Shown: positions 23,942-36,448 of the stretch, in pieces
How the letters are laid out: every line of letters begins with the position of its first letter
Numbering within the stretch: position 1 is the first letter of the stretch
Assembly: GCA_017354895.1 (NCBI GenBank)
Contig: CP071494.1
Location: 4,278,001-4,342,000 of the forward strand
From: Podospora comata
Lineage: Eukaryota; Ascomycota; Sordariomycetes; Sordariales; Podosporaceae
Length of the DNA: 64,000 bases
Direction: 5' to 3'
Made by a program: the position numbers and the translations under genes
The notes under the pieces: model-generated
Told to the model about the DNA's origin: nothing
The model's input: only the letters and a program-made list of their open reading frames with translations
Databases searched by the model: none

Positions 23942-24400
23942 ATGTCCAAGCGCACAAAGAGTACGTATCACCCATCTTCCACCCGATAGGCCTTGCCAAC
24001 ACTTCACAGAAGTCGGGATTACCGGCAAGTACGGTGTCCGATACGGTGCCTCACTCCGAAAGCAGCTCAAGTGCATTGAAACTACTCAACATGCCCGCTA
24101 CCTCTGGTAACTCCTCCCTTGCTGCCTCTGTCTTCAGACATTTCTTCCTGACCATGTTGAAGCCCCTCCTGCGGCAAAAACGCAATCAAGCGGGTTTCCA
24201 CCGGTATCTGGAAATGCAATGGGTGCAATAAGACTGTGACTGGAGGCGCCTACCTTCTCTCGTAAGTTGAGCTCTCAGTTGGGCATGGAGAAACGGGCAG
24301 CCAGGACTTTGCTGATGAATCTGCTCAAAGGACACCTGCTGCAACAACGACTCGTTCAACGCTTCGTCGGCTCCGCGACCTCAAGGAAGGAAAGGTTTGA
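23942..24400 (+). CDS. Divergent ribosomal protein eL43 (L37a) paralogue, four exons
   Basis: eL43 is a zinc-binding protein of the large ribosomal subunit. Exons are 23942-23960, 24010-24106, 24163-24261 and 24331-24400. All phases agree and the introns (49, 56 and 69 nt) have GTACGT, GTAACT and GTAAGT donors. The product is 94 residues: [20 protein letters not shown], then [57 protein letters not shown] and [17 protein letters not shown]. All four zinc ligands (CPSC and CNGC) and the QHARY motif are kept. But residues nearly fixed in eL43 are changed: KKME/KKLE becomes KCIE, and C(K/S)xCKKTVAGGAYTVST becomes [18 protein letters not shown] estimate about 65% identity to yeast Rpl43, low for this family, so it is probably a second copy. 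Whether it is expressed is not visible. Intact frame and splice sites argue against a pseudogene. Confidence 0.88.
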
Positions 24401-26871
24401 TATGTCTCAACCCCCATGATGGAAAGAACATGTGGTCGGATGCTTGATCATAGCCGTCTTGGGGATGATTTTGTTTTGGCCCTCGGCACCGGGTTCCATG
24501 TCAGGTAGTGCACTGACTTCAAATGAATCGAAGAATATTGCGAGAACTGTACCAACCAGAGCCAATCGATGTATGGTTCACGGTCCAGACATAACTGCAA
24601 TGTCCTTGATTATCGAGCTATCCTCGGTTTGGAATGCGCGTGAAAAGGAACTTTGGTGTAACCTCTTGAACGTGCATACAGCTGCAGGTATTTTGCTCAG
24701 CCTGATTCTGCGTGCCAACCGCTAATGCATGGCCTTATACGAGCCATTTGAATTGGTTTGTTTGCTCTGATATCCGAAATCTTGCATGAATCACAGCACA
24801 ATCGGGATGGCGATGGTTGAGTCCCACCAAGCGCCCATTGACACACAAAAAAGCCCGTTGGCTTCCCTTGGGGCTGGGGATAACAACGTTTTCACAAGAT
24901 CCCGCCTGATGTTGGATATGATCTGAGTCACGGTGGAGTTTTCGACAGATCGCAGCTTTCAAGCCTGTGCCAAGTTGCAAGAACGGGAGCTGCCGATGCA
25001 GGAGATCTGTAACTATTCTGAGTAAGAATAGACCGTCGATCGGAACTGTCAAACAAAGGTACCGGCAGCTTGGTCTGGTGCGGCTCCGATCCGAACCCTA
25101 CCCCCGGGCTGGCGGCTATCTTAACGTTTCGCGTGACCAACGCTTGCCTTGATGGTGTAGGGTGCTCGCAGACAGGTAAGACAGGCTGGCAGATGGATCC
25201 GCCCCGTGCGCTGGGCTGGTGACAACTTCCACATGTGATCCAACCAGTGATATCGATCTCTTGTGCGGCAGTTTCCCGCTTGGTGCGCTTGTGTCAGTGC
25301 TTGGGAGATGGGCGGTAGCCTGGAATCGGAAAGTCGGAGATGTGGTTGTAGGGAAGGAGAGCAGTGGTGGCCTCCGCTCTCATTAACAGCGGAGCAAATA
25401 AGCCGCCCATGAATTGGTTAGCATCACCTTTCTCACCCAACCTTCCAACGCCTCCTCAAACATCTCCGTGGTACTTTCACGAATATCCATCGTGTTCAGC
25501 GGAGAGAGAAGTCCGAAGCAAGTGACACGACAGGCCCAACTCCGCTTGTTCCCGATCATGCTTCAACGCCAGTGGTCCAGGAGGATAGTGGTGCGTATGA
25601 TAGATTTGGAAGCTGCAGAGCATCGACGATCGTGATGGCATCTTCCCCTGATCCCCCTGATGTCAACATCCAACCGGCCAAGGCAACAACACATTGCCTC
25701 CACGGATGACCAACGCTTGGGATTGTCATTGGAGCTTCAGCCAACACGTGTACCGTCGGCTTTAGAACTTGACTCCATAGGAATATCTTAGTGCCCTTTC
25801 AACTTGATTAATGCTCCTCGGCTCAATGCTTCGTTTCAAAGGCCGCAGCACGGGGCAGGAGCCGGCCGATTGTTGTTGACTTGTTTGTTCTCCCCGCAAA
25901 GAAGCAGCAAAAGTGGTGACGTAGTTTTTGCATTGTCAGGTTGGAGTTGGCCAATTGTGGGTCATCTTGGTAGCGAAAGAGCCCCTCTTGCGTCACCGAC
26001 AGTGACCCAAAGAAGCTTTTGGGCTGACTGGGGCTAATTCACTAATCCGCTTTTGGGTTGCTCTAGAACGTCACTTGGAGATTTAGGGCAACCGTTGCAA
26101 AACACCCAGACTGGCAGGAGCAGTTAAGGAAGTGAAGTTTTCTGAGAAGGCTGAAGTGACAGATTTTGAGGGTATCGGCCTTCAAGATACAGTTCAGACC
26201 GTAAACATTTACAATCTTCCAACTGACAGTTACCAAAATGTTCCCATAGTTCATTAACGATCTAGATGCATGACCCTGTAGACATCAAACTGGTCAACAG
26301 TAGGACGAGTCCCCAATTGTGCTATACTATTCATGCTTCTGCTAGCAATTGGGTAATGCAGTTTCAAAGGACCTCACAAGCCCCACAGGCCTGAGCCACA
26401 ATTGTGCACCTACCTTAAATGGAGAGGCCACAACGGCTGGTCAACTGGTAACTGACGTCATGGCCTCCTGAACGCGCGGTTGTCGCGGAGGGGTGGGGTA
26501 GTTTGTCTGAACTTGCGTGTACTTGCCTCTTTGATGGCTGCAAACGCAAGGCCATCCGATCCGTACTTGCCTGCAACAGCTAGGCAAGGGCCGAATTAAC
26601 GCAGGGACAGCGGAATCATGTGAAGGAAGTAGCTACGTCATAGGAGCTTCTCCTCCGTCACACCCCTCTGATGCCTTCCAGGAGTCAGTCAAACCAGAGA
26701 TTTGCAAGCGGGCCAGACCCCCCCATCGATTGTGTATATAATCTCCCATCTTCCATCTCCCAGAGCTGTTCTTTTTCTTCCATCATCAAACAACTCTAGC
26801 AAACAATCAGCCACTACACTCTACAAACAACTTTCACACTCAAACAACTTTCACCACCTACAACTATCAAA
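24401..26871. other. Intergenic with the GRG-1/CCG-1 promoter at its right end
   Basis: 2.47 kb with no supported gene; the short open frames show no family or splice support. The right end is a strong promoter. It has a TATA box at 26735-26741 and a pyrimidine/CA-rich leader ending ACTATCAAAATGG. Confidence 0.5.
26735..26741 (+). promoter_or_regulatory. TATA box of the GRG-1/CCG-1 gene
   Basis: TATATAA lies 131 bp before the ATG of the GRG-1 gene. A CA-rich leader downstream (ACAACTTTCACACTCAAACA and similar) is typical of abundant fungal mRNAs. The C-run GACCCCCCC upstream at 26716-26724 may be a stress or carbon-response element, which is an inference. Confidence 0.7.
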
Positions 26872-27144
26872 ATGGAGACCATCAAGAACGCCGGCAACTT
26901 CGTCGCTGACAAGGTCAACGCTGCCACCTCTGAGGCTTCCAAGACGGCCAACAAGGAGGTCGCCAAGGACTCCAATGCTAGCACCGGCACTCGGTAAGCA
27001 TATCTCCCTTCTCTCCTCATTACTTGGCATCCAATTAACACCCTTAACAGTCTCGACGCTGCTGGCAATGCCATCTCCGACAAGTTTGACGAGAAGAAGC
27101 ACGAGGCCTCCGCTGAGACCAACAAGCAGAAGGCTACCCACTAA
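26872..27144 (+). CDS. grg-1: GRG-1/CCG-1 glucose-repressible, clock-controlled small protein
   Basis: Exons are 26872-26993 and 27051-27144 (phase 2, GTAAGC..CAG with a TTAAC branch), giving 71 residues. The protein starts METIKNAGNFVADKVNAATS and continues KTANKEVAKDSNASTGTR, close to Neurospora GRG-1/CCG-1 (MDTIKNAANYVAEKV, NKEVAKDSNAS). It is small, hydrophilic, Lys/Ala/Glu-rich, without cysteine, and probably helical; the biochemical role is unknown. In Neurospora this gene is one of the most abundant messages under glucose starvation and is clock- and stress-regulated. The TATA box and CA-rich leader here fit high expression. Regulation in this organism is inferred from the family. Confidence 0.93.
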
Positions 27145-27891
27145 GTGCCTTTCACAATCTCAATAACCGCCTTCTGACACCTTCAACCGCTCATCATTGA
27201 CGACATCGACCACTGCTTCTTTCGGGCTGGGAGAGACTTGATCACAATGGGTTGGTTTTGGACATCATGGGGTGATTGATGGGAGGACTTTTGGGACATG
27301 GATTTCCGTTTCTTTAGGGGACAGTGGATTTCGGGAAGGAGGATTAGCATTTTAATACCCCCGACTACTAGCTCGGTAGCTTGATAGTCAACCTCGCTTC
27401 TTACCCATACTTTTTGTGCCTTTTGCTGTGCTTGGTGATGTGACTTGTTCTGTGCCTTTCTGCCGACATCTTTCTTGCTGTGAATTTGCAAGAATTACTG
27501 GTAAAATCCATCCACGCTTTGAATCGAGAATGCTTCTATCTATCGCATGATAGTCAAAAATTCAGAGAGTAGTATTCCTGCTTCCACAACGTTGATATCA
27601 GCCAATTCCAGAACATCTTGAGCTGTTCAGCATGAAGCCAAGTGGAGAAAGTTTGCCCCATATCCACTAGTCAGATAGACCCCTGGCGATGGTATCCAAT
27701 CCTAACCCAGAATCCGGGGTCGGAGACAGCCGTAGTCAGGCTTGGCACCAAGCAGGTGTGACATGGGGTATCACCACCAGAAATTAATTTTACTCTTGAA
27801 CGCGACGTGCAAACTCGCGGCGATTTTTCCCCCAGCTTCTTCACCACTTTGAAAGTCAATCGACCGGTCAATACAGCGCCAAATCACAGCC
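27145..27891. other. Intergenic between GRG-1 and the EBP-like gene
   Basis: 747 bp containing the GRG-1 3' UTR and the promoter of the next plus-strand gene. No other feature was recognised. Confidence 0.5.
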
Positions 27892-28782
27892 ATGGACTTC
27901 TCGACACACTCGTCACCCTCGGGCGCCGAGCCCCTTACCTTTATAGAAATGATCGACCAGACGACCATCATCTCGCTGCTCTCGACACTCGCGATCCTGT
28001 TCACGGCGCTGGGGATTTCGAAACTGGTGTTGGACAAGCACACTCCGGGGAGGCTGAGGTTCCTGTTTGTCTGGCATGCGTTTGACGCGCTGATCCACTT
28101 CATACTGGAGGGGAGTTTTGTGTGGCACTGCCTGTTCAGCAGCACGTCGGTGAGGGAGGTGAAGGGGGATTACTTCCCGACGCCGTATTATTATTTGGGG
28201 CAGGACCAAAAGGGACGGGTTTGGGGCTCGCAGGCGGCTGTTGGGCAGGAGGGGTATTTGGGTGCTATGGCGCAGTTGTGGATGGTGTATGCTAAGGCTG
28301 ATCGGAGGTGGGCGGGGGTTGATTTGGCGACATTGAGTATCGAGATTATTACGGTTGTTTTTGGGGGTGTGATGGCGGTGTTGGTTTGTTGGGATTTGGC
28401 GAAGAAGAATGTGGCTAGGGGGAACTTGGCTAGTGAGTATATTCTCGGGGGAGGTGGAGGTGAGGAAGGGAGGATTGCTAATGGGAAATACAGTGATCAT
28501 TCTTGCGACGGCCGAGTTGTATGGTGGGTATATGACTTTTATGCCGGAATGGTTGAGCGGGAGCGCCAACTTGGATACGAGCAACTTTATGTACAAGTGG
28601 ATTTTCTTGGCCTTTTTCAATGTAAGTTGTTTGATGGCGATGTCGTGGGGGGGAGGTTACTAACGATTTGATAGGGCCTTTGGGTGGTTATCCCTCTGTA
28701 TGCCATCTACGTGGCTGGAGCGGACATTTACGACGCTATCTGGGTCAGGTCTATTGTTGAGGAGCAGAAGAAGGACGAGTAA
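27892..28782 (+). CDS. Emopamil-binding-protein-like (EXPERA) sterol isomerase
   Basis: EBP proteins catalyse delta8-delta7 sterol isomerisation in the ER membrane. Exons are 27892-28432, 28494-28621 and 28675-28782. The phases agree and the second intron has a perfect CTAAC branch site; the product is 258 residues. Four hydrophobic segments are visible: ISLLSTLAILFTALGISKLV, FVWHAFDALIHFILEGSFVW, ITVVFGGVMAVLVCW and the C-terminal FFNGLWVVIPLYAIYV. Candidate active-site residues are the His/Glu pair in the second helix, Glu in ATAELYGGYM, and Asn-Trp in FNGLW. Fungi make ergosterol with the unrelated Erg2 isomerase, so the role of an EBP-like protein is open. It may act on other sterols or a minor route. 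Codons become G-rich after about 28,030. Confidence 0.88.
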
Positions 28783-31468
28783 AGCGTGCGATGAGAAGGG
28801 CGGTGGTTCGTGGAGAACGATGATATACGTTGAGTGGTTGATACATCATTATCTAATGACTGATGTTTGATGCTGTGAAGAGTTGGGGGGTGCTGGTATA
28901 TGGGTATAATGAAATTGCGAACTGCAGGTACGACATGGCTGTAGGAATGAACAAAATGCATGTACTTGATGCTTTGGGCTTTGTTGAGGGAGCCCTGAAC
29001 CCAGCCGGAAATCTCATGAGAACCTCGCCGCAAAACCAGGTTCGCCAGGCACATCATAATACATCACTATCATACAGGTCGATATCCTTGGCCAGCATCA
29101 ATAGCTGGAGCGCATCAAAGCCAGCCAGCCCCATGTCAGCCACATGCATGGCGGATCCCACGTTGGTGACAGACGTGTGGCGTTGATGCTACAGACTAAA
29201 CCGGAAAGTTGGGTGGCCCTCCGCAAAGCAGAGCCTGTAGCATACCCCCTTTTTCATTTCGGAATTCTAGACTTCCAGCTTCCTCTACCCATCAGACCGT
29301 AACCCATGACAATGGTGGAGTCTAGAGCCGCTGGGAACTCGTGTCAAGCTTCATCCAGCCTGGGCAAGCTCGGCATCCTGCTGACCCTGCTCGCTTCCTG
29401 TTGTACCTTATCGTCCTTCAAGAGAGTCTAGAATTGCGAGATAGCTACCGACCCGCGAAAAGCAAGGCGAATAAAGTTCCTAACCTCCGAGTCCGAGGGA
29501 GCTAGCAGGAGCAATACTTTGGTTGTCGACTTCTGCCAAGCTCCGCATTTCAATCTAGGTAGGGCTGGAGCAAGTTGTAAAGCTCGCCTGTTGGCATAGG
29601 GGCCACTAGCGAGCATCATTTTCAACGATCTTCCGACGGTGTCGATACGAGGCATGTCGCCTTATCTGCTTGCTACCTTCCCCGCCATGATGTTCGCAAG
29701 GCATGGCTGGCTTTCAAAGGAATCCATCGTGGGATCTCTTATCTCAGTTTTGGAAGTTATGGGTGAGGGGGAGAGGCCAAGTGAAGTCCCTTGTCGGGTG
29801 ACACGAGGGTGATGGGATGACCGCAACCTGATACATGCTCTGCTTCAGGGGATGCGAGGGGTGGGTGACAACGGACGATGGTCGATGGAATCGAAAGAAG
29901 CTTTTATTGTGGGTGCTGAGGGGAGGAAACATAGGACAGATGGGACTGAGTGCATCGTTAAACCTTGATAGCTGGTGATGATCGATCGGGATCGATGTTG
30001 TGGTGGACTGATGCACTTTCATGACTGGCCTTGAGGACTGAGGTCAGTAAGAAGGCTCATTGCAAATGACAAAACTAGTGATGACTGAGACTGAATTGAT
30101 ATTATGCTAGGGTCTGTGGGCATGAAAACCAAAGCAGTCTATCTTTGGACAGGCTGTATTGATGGTGGGAGGCTATCCAGAGAACAGGCTGGATGGGCCG
30201 TGAAGATCTCCAAGCAGTGGAAGGAGTGTCGTTGACTTGCACAGATCGCATGTCTCTCGGTTTGATCCGCAGCAGGGGTTGGCCCTGCCTTTTCAGGAGT
30301 CTTGGCATGTCACTCAAGAGCTGCGGGTCGTGGAGCTTTGACCAGTTTGCGGCTCTTGCGGCGACTCCGGATGGACCAGGGGGCCTCGCTAGTTCAGAAG
30401 ACGAAACTGGGGGTTGTCACGAAACTGCCTCAACCCCACGTCGCGACAATGCCTCGCTGCACTCATCACAGCACAATTCGAGCTCTTTGCCCGCCCACAG
30501 CGAGAGAGTTGAGCTTGGGCCCCGAGACGAATCAATGGCTTTCCTTTGCATCCCAGCACAGGGTGCTCGCTTTTGCCACGCCAAGGTTGCTATCACGACG
30601 AGCTCTGGAAGGCAAACTCTGGATAGCAGCTCAAGTTCAGGTTGAGTTCTTCTGCCCCTACCTCAAGATACCATAGCTAGAAACAGTTTTCTAGGCAATG
30701 ACTGGTCCCAACATCTCGATAAACGACCGTCTCTGCGGCCTCTGGGGGAAGACAATGACACCCTGAGCAGGATGGGATGGCCTCCCGTCTGGCCATCAGC
30801 CACCTTCAAGGGGCCAAGATCGCTTTCTGCCTGAGCGGCCGCACTTGAGTCGCCATCTCTCCTGGGGATTTGAAGATGCCCAGCCTACACCCCTGCTCGG
30901 TTGTATTCTGTCCGGGAGGGGACCGTCCCAAGCTCTCGTCAACGTTTGCCGTCTCTTCGACAACCTGACCGGGAGAGCACATGGTGCTCTGTTCCCATTT
31001 TCATGCACCGGTGTCTCCCCTTCAGCACCCTGCTTCTTCTGGAAGAGACCCGCGGTCTGCAAGTGTCTGTCTGCCGTTCTTTGCCTTGGCTGGATTGGCC
31101 CATTCATCAGCCCTGGTCCCTGTTTCTATTCCCAGTCGAGGGCAAGCAGCAAGTACTGGGTGCTCAGGGACTGTTTCGTCTGGCCCGTGGTTGTGCTCAA
31201 GGTGTGCCCACCCCTGCCGAACAGACGGGCTTACGAGAGTGGAATGCGGGATGGCAGGATACCATTACACTCTTGCTTCATCCATCTCTTTGTCTTGATT
31301 TGTTCCTTTTTCTCCCCCTTCGCTTCTTCACCACACATCGGCCGGCGCCGTGTTTACGACCTCGACGACGTGGATTAGATGATTTGACGACGGACGGATT
31401 CAAGGGCACTGCTACGGCAATCTCGCCATCGCCGGCCTCGCGGATAGACAGACACCGACAGAGCCCAA
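28783..31468. other. Intergenic, upstream of the GPCR-like gene
   Basis: 2.69 kb. Open frames near 30190-30650 and 30850-31490 overlap in several phases and show no family resemblance or introns, so I read them as leader/promoter sequence. The last 200 bp are rich in CT and CGACGA motifs before the ATG. Confidence 0.5.
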
Positions 31469-33629
31469 ATGTCGCCACTCGCGTTGGTAGATGAGGTAAT
31501 TGCCTCGTGGTTGCAGTCGCGGGACGACACGGGGACGATGCCGCAGAACAACTTCAACAGGACAGGAACCAACACCTTCCAGACGGCTCGGAACCAAACC
31601 ACCACACAGCAGATGTTCTTCAACGAACTACGATTCGCCGCTGCCAGATCCATTCGAACCTCGACCATCATTTTAGCTTCTTTTAATATTATTGCTTCTT
31701 TTGCGACCGCCGTTGGGATCCTGGTTGATTCGTATTTCAGGGAAAGGCGGAACAACAGGTCATACAGGTTCAAGCGGAATGGCTTCAACTTTGTGCCCGA
31801 AGGCGAGATCTATCCGCTCATTCTATCAATTGGAATTTTCATTCAAAGCTTGGTCTTTGCCGGCGCTCAGTCGACTGGCCTCGACGGACTTTTTGGCACG
31901 GGATGCACTATGATGGCATTGGTCATGTTGCCTGGTGAGAAGAAACCTTGGTCTCAGATGAGTTGGTTGGAATTACGCTTGCTGACATTTACCAGCTGTG
32001 TTCCTGGCGCCTTTTATTCAGCTTGTCTTTGGTGTTGAGTTGACGTTGAGGGCACTTCGAAAGGAGTTGTTTGCTCCACGGGGGAAATGGAATGTGTCGA
32101 TTTGCTCAGCACTTGTTGGGCTGTTTACACTTGCCATGTTTCTGGTTGCCGACTTTGACCAGTCTCCAAACTTTTGCTTAACCTCGCTCTTTTGGTTTGT
32201 TGCTCACTACTCGACGGCATGCTTTGGGCTTCTGACGGCCATTGCCTCGGTACTTATTATCTGCACTGTGGTGATCTTCATCAAGCTACACAGCAGCATT
32301 CAGATCGAGGTGACAGCTCGTGTGGCGGCCTCGAGGATGGTTTATTACCTGGCATTGGGGGCCATCTCGATTGTAAGTTAATCCATGTGATTTTGATCAG
32401 AACCAGTTGCTCACCTCTATCAGTGTTTCATGTTGCCATATTTCTACGTTTTGACCTTTCTGAACCGGCGAGGCCAGAACAACAATTCTCTCAATCTTTC
32501 AATGGTTGCTGCGGTGGTGGCAAACATATCCGGACTCATGAATGGCGGGCTTTACCTGTTCTTGAAGTCAAACACCATTTCGACCATTGGACCTAGGGAC
32601 AAAATCGGCGAGTACGAGAACCGCAGGGCCAGATACAAGATTGAGCGGCGCTATACCATGGACGACGCAGACTCGGAATTCGGATTCGATGAGGATTTCA
32701 AAAAATACAAGACGGCCGCTGATCTTCGCAGGATGGATAGCGAAGAGACTCTGACGGCCTACGAGAAAGAGGAGATGGTGGATGCTAAGAGCATGCGCAG
32801 CGTGAGGCCACCTTCCACCATCTATGGTCGACGAGGCCCTGCGTCCATTCGCTCCTTCCGCTCCAACAGATTGATGTCTGCGGCATCCAACGTGTTCATG
32901 CCGAAAGCGCCAGAACGAGCCCGTGTTTCGAACGCAGCCGGTGGGCACATGAGAAAGCGCTCCAACTACTCATTATTTCCTAACAAGAACTCCGGCGCCA
33001 AGTCGTCACTTACATTCCTTCCTGCCACCACATACTCACCCAACAACAACGACCACCTCAAACCACCACCCTCGATGGGTAACCTTGCCGCCTTCCGCCA
33101 CCGCAGAGACTCGTCTCTTATCTCATCAGCGACGGTTCAGATCGGACTCAGATTCTCCTCTGTCGACGATATCCCACCAGTAGCCCAAACAGTCGTCACA
33201 GTTCAGGACCCTCATGTGTACAACTTGGAGTGCCCCAACGTGGTCAAGGAGCTTCAAGCCAAGGGCATCAATGTTCAGCTCAAGCGTCCCGTGGGCTTGG
33301 ACTCGGGAGCCTCGACACCAACCGGCTCGACGAAAGAAGGGTCTCCTACAAGTCCGGGCCGAAGTCCAGTCAAGGATGCGAAGATGAAGACGCTGCCGCC
33401 TGTGCCGAGACCCATTATTGACACCCAGTCTGTAACGCCGGCACCACCATCTCAGGAGATCACCCTGAGCCCCAGCGTCTACAGCCCACAAAGCCCCAGC
33501 AAGGCCAAACTCGTCCCTCCAGCTAAGCCGGCTACCAACCCACGGAGTCCCCCCATGGTACCACCACCACGACGAACAGGCGAGACGACACCACCTCCTG
33601 TGGCGGATGGAAAGAATGCCTGGATATAG
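31469..33629 (+). CDS. Seven-helix GPCR-like membrane protein with long cytoplasmic tail
   Basis: Exons are 31469-31934, 31996-32372 and 32424-33629, all phases agreeing, giving 682 residues. Seven hydrophobic segments lie in the first ~350 residues. They are, in order, TIILASFNIIASFATAVGIL, LILSIGIFIQSLVFAGA, MMALVMLPAVFLAPFIQLVF, ICSALVGLFTLAMFLVADF, a long one around GLLTAIASVLIICTVVIFI, YYLALGAISICFMLPYFYVL and MVAAVVANISGLMNGGLYLF. Several Asn-x-Thr sites precede the first helix. A 330-residue basic, Ser/Pro-rich tail follows, with repeated SPxxxS/PPxP motifs suiting phosphorylation and scaffold binding. Similar Sordariomycete proteins are often labelled family-C-like GPCRs; no ligand is known. 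It is not a Pth11 CFEM receptor, as no CFEM domain is present. The membrane topology is clear; the receptor role is inferred. Confidence 0.82.
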
Positions 33630-34040
33630 GACCAGTTACAAGAACAATAATGTGCGCGCGTGTGTCTTGTCAAGCATTTTCTGGTGTTGGAAGGTTAGCA
33701 TAGGATGGTGTTGATGGATGGGTGTGTGCCATGCTATCATGATGGGTTCGGTGGGGGTGTACGAAGGTGGTGATGATGATGGTGATTTCTCTTTTCCACT
33801 CATTCATTCTAATCTTTTTAGAGAGATTTGCCAGGACGGGCATTGGATGGTTGTCTTTTTTCTTTATTTATATATACCAACCACGCGGTTGACACCGTAC
33901 TCTTTTTTTCCCTAACTTTATATACCATTGAAATGACATGACATGCCTTGAGGGTGTCTATCATTTACTTTTTATCTGTCTACGTTTTCCGTCTCTGTTT
34001 TCATTGTGGTGTTGTCTTAGGTCTTTTTTCTTCTTTGCCT

Positions 34041-34065
34041 GGGGGGGGGGAGGGGGGGGACGGGG
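34041..34065 (+). repeat. G-tract (G10-A-G8-AC-G4)
   Basis: An almost pure G run about 410 bp after the GPCR-like stop codon. It could form a G-quadruplex in the 3' end of that transcript. Confidence 0.85.
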
Positions 34066-36421
34066 TCTATATTTCATGAAGGCGTCTCTAAGATGGTGGG
34101 TGGCGTATGAGAGACGGCCTTTTGTGGGATACAATTATTGACACTGCACACAAGTTTAAGCACGTTCCTTTTAAGTGGTAAGATGAGGGGAGGTGATGGG
34201 TAGGGAAAAGCAGGTCTTGGAGGCGAGTTGTGATGACTAGGAGGGGGGTTTGTTAGCAGGCATGTTGGCTTGGTGTGAGAGGCTTGGTTGAGACGGTTAT
34301 TGTAGGATTGAGAATATGACAGGATGGATTATTCGGTCTATTGTCATCAGGTTAATACTTGACAGCATATCACTAGGCCTCAAGATTGTGTTACATGTCG
34401 AGAACTTTGATCTTTCACATTCTGTTTTGAACTATAATGCCAGAGTCAAGAGCTCGGAAGACAACAACGGGAAGTACCTAGTCAGGACGTGAAAGCTGCA
34501 TTATTATTTATGTGCCCATTGACACAGGTTGGACTATCACAGTCATGTGTGGGACTCAATCTCAGTTACTAAAGAAACGAACTATCGTGTTATTAGGAGC
34601 CCTATCTTGTTTCTCGGCTCGAGGCTCTCAATTCCTGAATACATGTCGAGACCTTGCTGTTTGTTATTTGTTTAGCGTCGAAGAGCCATTCCGGCAATTT
34701 AATTTGATGATTTTCAACGTAAGGATCCAGGTTTTGGAAAGATCTTCATATTGGGGCTCTTATTGTGGCATCAGGTAATCTCAAACAGAGTAACCTTTCA
34801 CTTCAAAGTTCGAGGCTTGTGCTGATTTACCAATAGAAATATCAATTCCAAGTGGATATCAGGCTCGTGGGCAACATCATTATTGCCCACGCACATAATA
34901 GGTAGAGTTCTCCTTGATGACTGAATTTCCATGATTGTTGTTGACCAGAAAAGGGGCCATGGAAGCCGGGCAACTCCACCAAGCGGCATCGACGCCCAGC
35001 AATAGTGGCTGGCTGTAAGTCGAAACTTCCCGTCATCATCTCCCTGCATATGACCGCTTGCCCCAAATTCCACGCATTCTAAATGCCCGTACCTATGCAT
35101 CGGTGCTAACCCCAAACTGAACCCTGGGCGGGTTCCAAGACGGTAAGAGATGCACTCCATCGAGAGATCATACGACAAAAGTCCTCCAGATCGAGCATTC
35201 CAAGACTTCGAAGCCAAATTGGGATAGAACCCGCTGCCCCTAGAAAGGGCGTCAACAGCCTTGTTTATATTTCCAAACCGCTCCTGCAGACTCCTTCATT
35301 GAACCAGGCGTCTGGCTCTATGTACTCGAGGTACTTGACGCCACGAGCCCAACTACATCGACCTTTCAACCGCTTTCTCTCCCTTGAACAGGCGCTCAAA
35401 CGTGCTCTCTCAACGGCCTACAAGCACATTACCTTAGTCCAAACCAAGGTGCGTTTTCCAACAAGGCGGGTATGCACGCCGTTGTGGTGTCTCAAGCCCC
35501 CTAAGGCTCGCCTCCCATCGTGACTGGACAGCCCAGTCAAAGCCCAAAAACTTGACAACTGACTAGTTAAGGGGGTGGCTTTCCATCTGTCATCTCTATC
35601 CGCGCGCGCCCGATGACCCGGCCGCACGCCCGCGGACCAAGGCTTCTCCCAACCAACCAGTTGGGCAGGACGTTTAACGCCGCGAAAGGTCGGGTGGAAG
35701 GAGTGCCCCTGACTGCCAGTTATGAAGAGGAAACAACACGAAATGGAAATCGCGTCCCCTTGCATATAGGGCGCGAGATTTGCACACATAGCAAAAAAAG
35801 CAAGACAGCAGTGAAATTTTGACGCCTTCTTTTTGCCTGCCACCAACCTAGGTACTGAACAGACGGGGCCGAGAAGTCACTGCGAGTATCAACACCGAAC
35901 TGCTCCAAGTATTGGTCAAGCCTAGAATTGTGACCACCATCCAATGTGATGTGACCGGCAGTTCATCATGTCATGTCCTCAATGATGTGAATGATCCACG
36001 ATGCAAAAAATGTGACAACCACACAGGAAGCCTTACAACCAACCCTACCCGGTAACTCCCCCTCCCGAACCAAAAAAAACCAAGGCCTAGATTAAATAGA
36101 CATTGACATCATCTCGTCGATCATGTTCCCAACTGCTCCTCTCCTCCTTCAACAAGGGTTACAACGTCGTACTCAAAAGCAAGCCACTCATTGCCGGCTC
36201 CCCCCGCGATCCCTTCCGTCCTCTGTGCCACACACCTACCCACCCACCCGCGATATATGAGAAATCTAGACCCTTTCTTCAATCTCGTTCAACTGATGGA
36301 CAAAGCCGAGAAGGTAGACGAAATGGAATTTTTGATCGCCGACCACTGCAGTTGCAAATCTTTGCATTTTTCCCCCCTCATCGACAAGGCGGGCGGCTTG
36401 CAGCATGCGTTACCACCCACA

Positions 36422-36448
36422 CACCACCACCACCACCACCACCACCAC
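36422..36448. repeat. (CAC)9 microsatellite
   Basis: Nine uninterrupted CAC units inside the gene desert. Confidence 0.9.

Noticed and set aside
30845-31494. Overlapping open frames of 177 and 197 codons upstream of the GPCR-like gene
   Set aside because: They overlap in two phases, have no family motif, and one runs into the real start codon. Best read as leader/promoter.
34798-35217. 139-codon ATG-started frame on the minus strand in the desert
   Set aside because: Third codon positions lack the C/G bias of true genes here and no motif is recognised.
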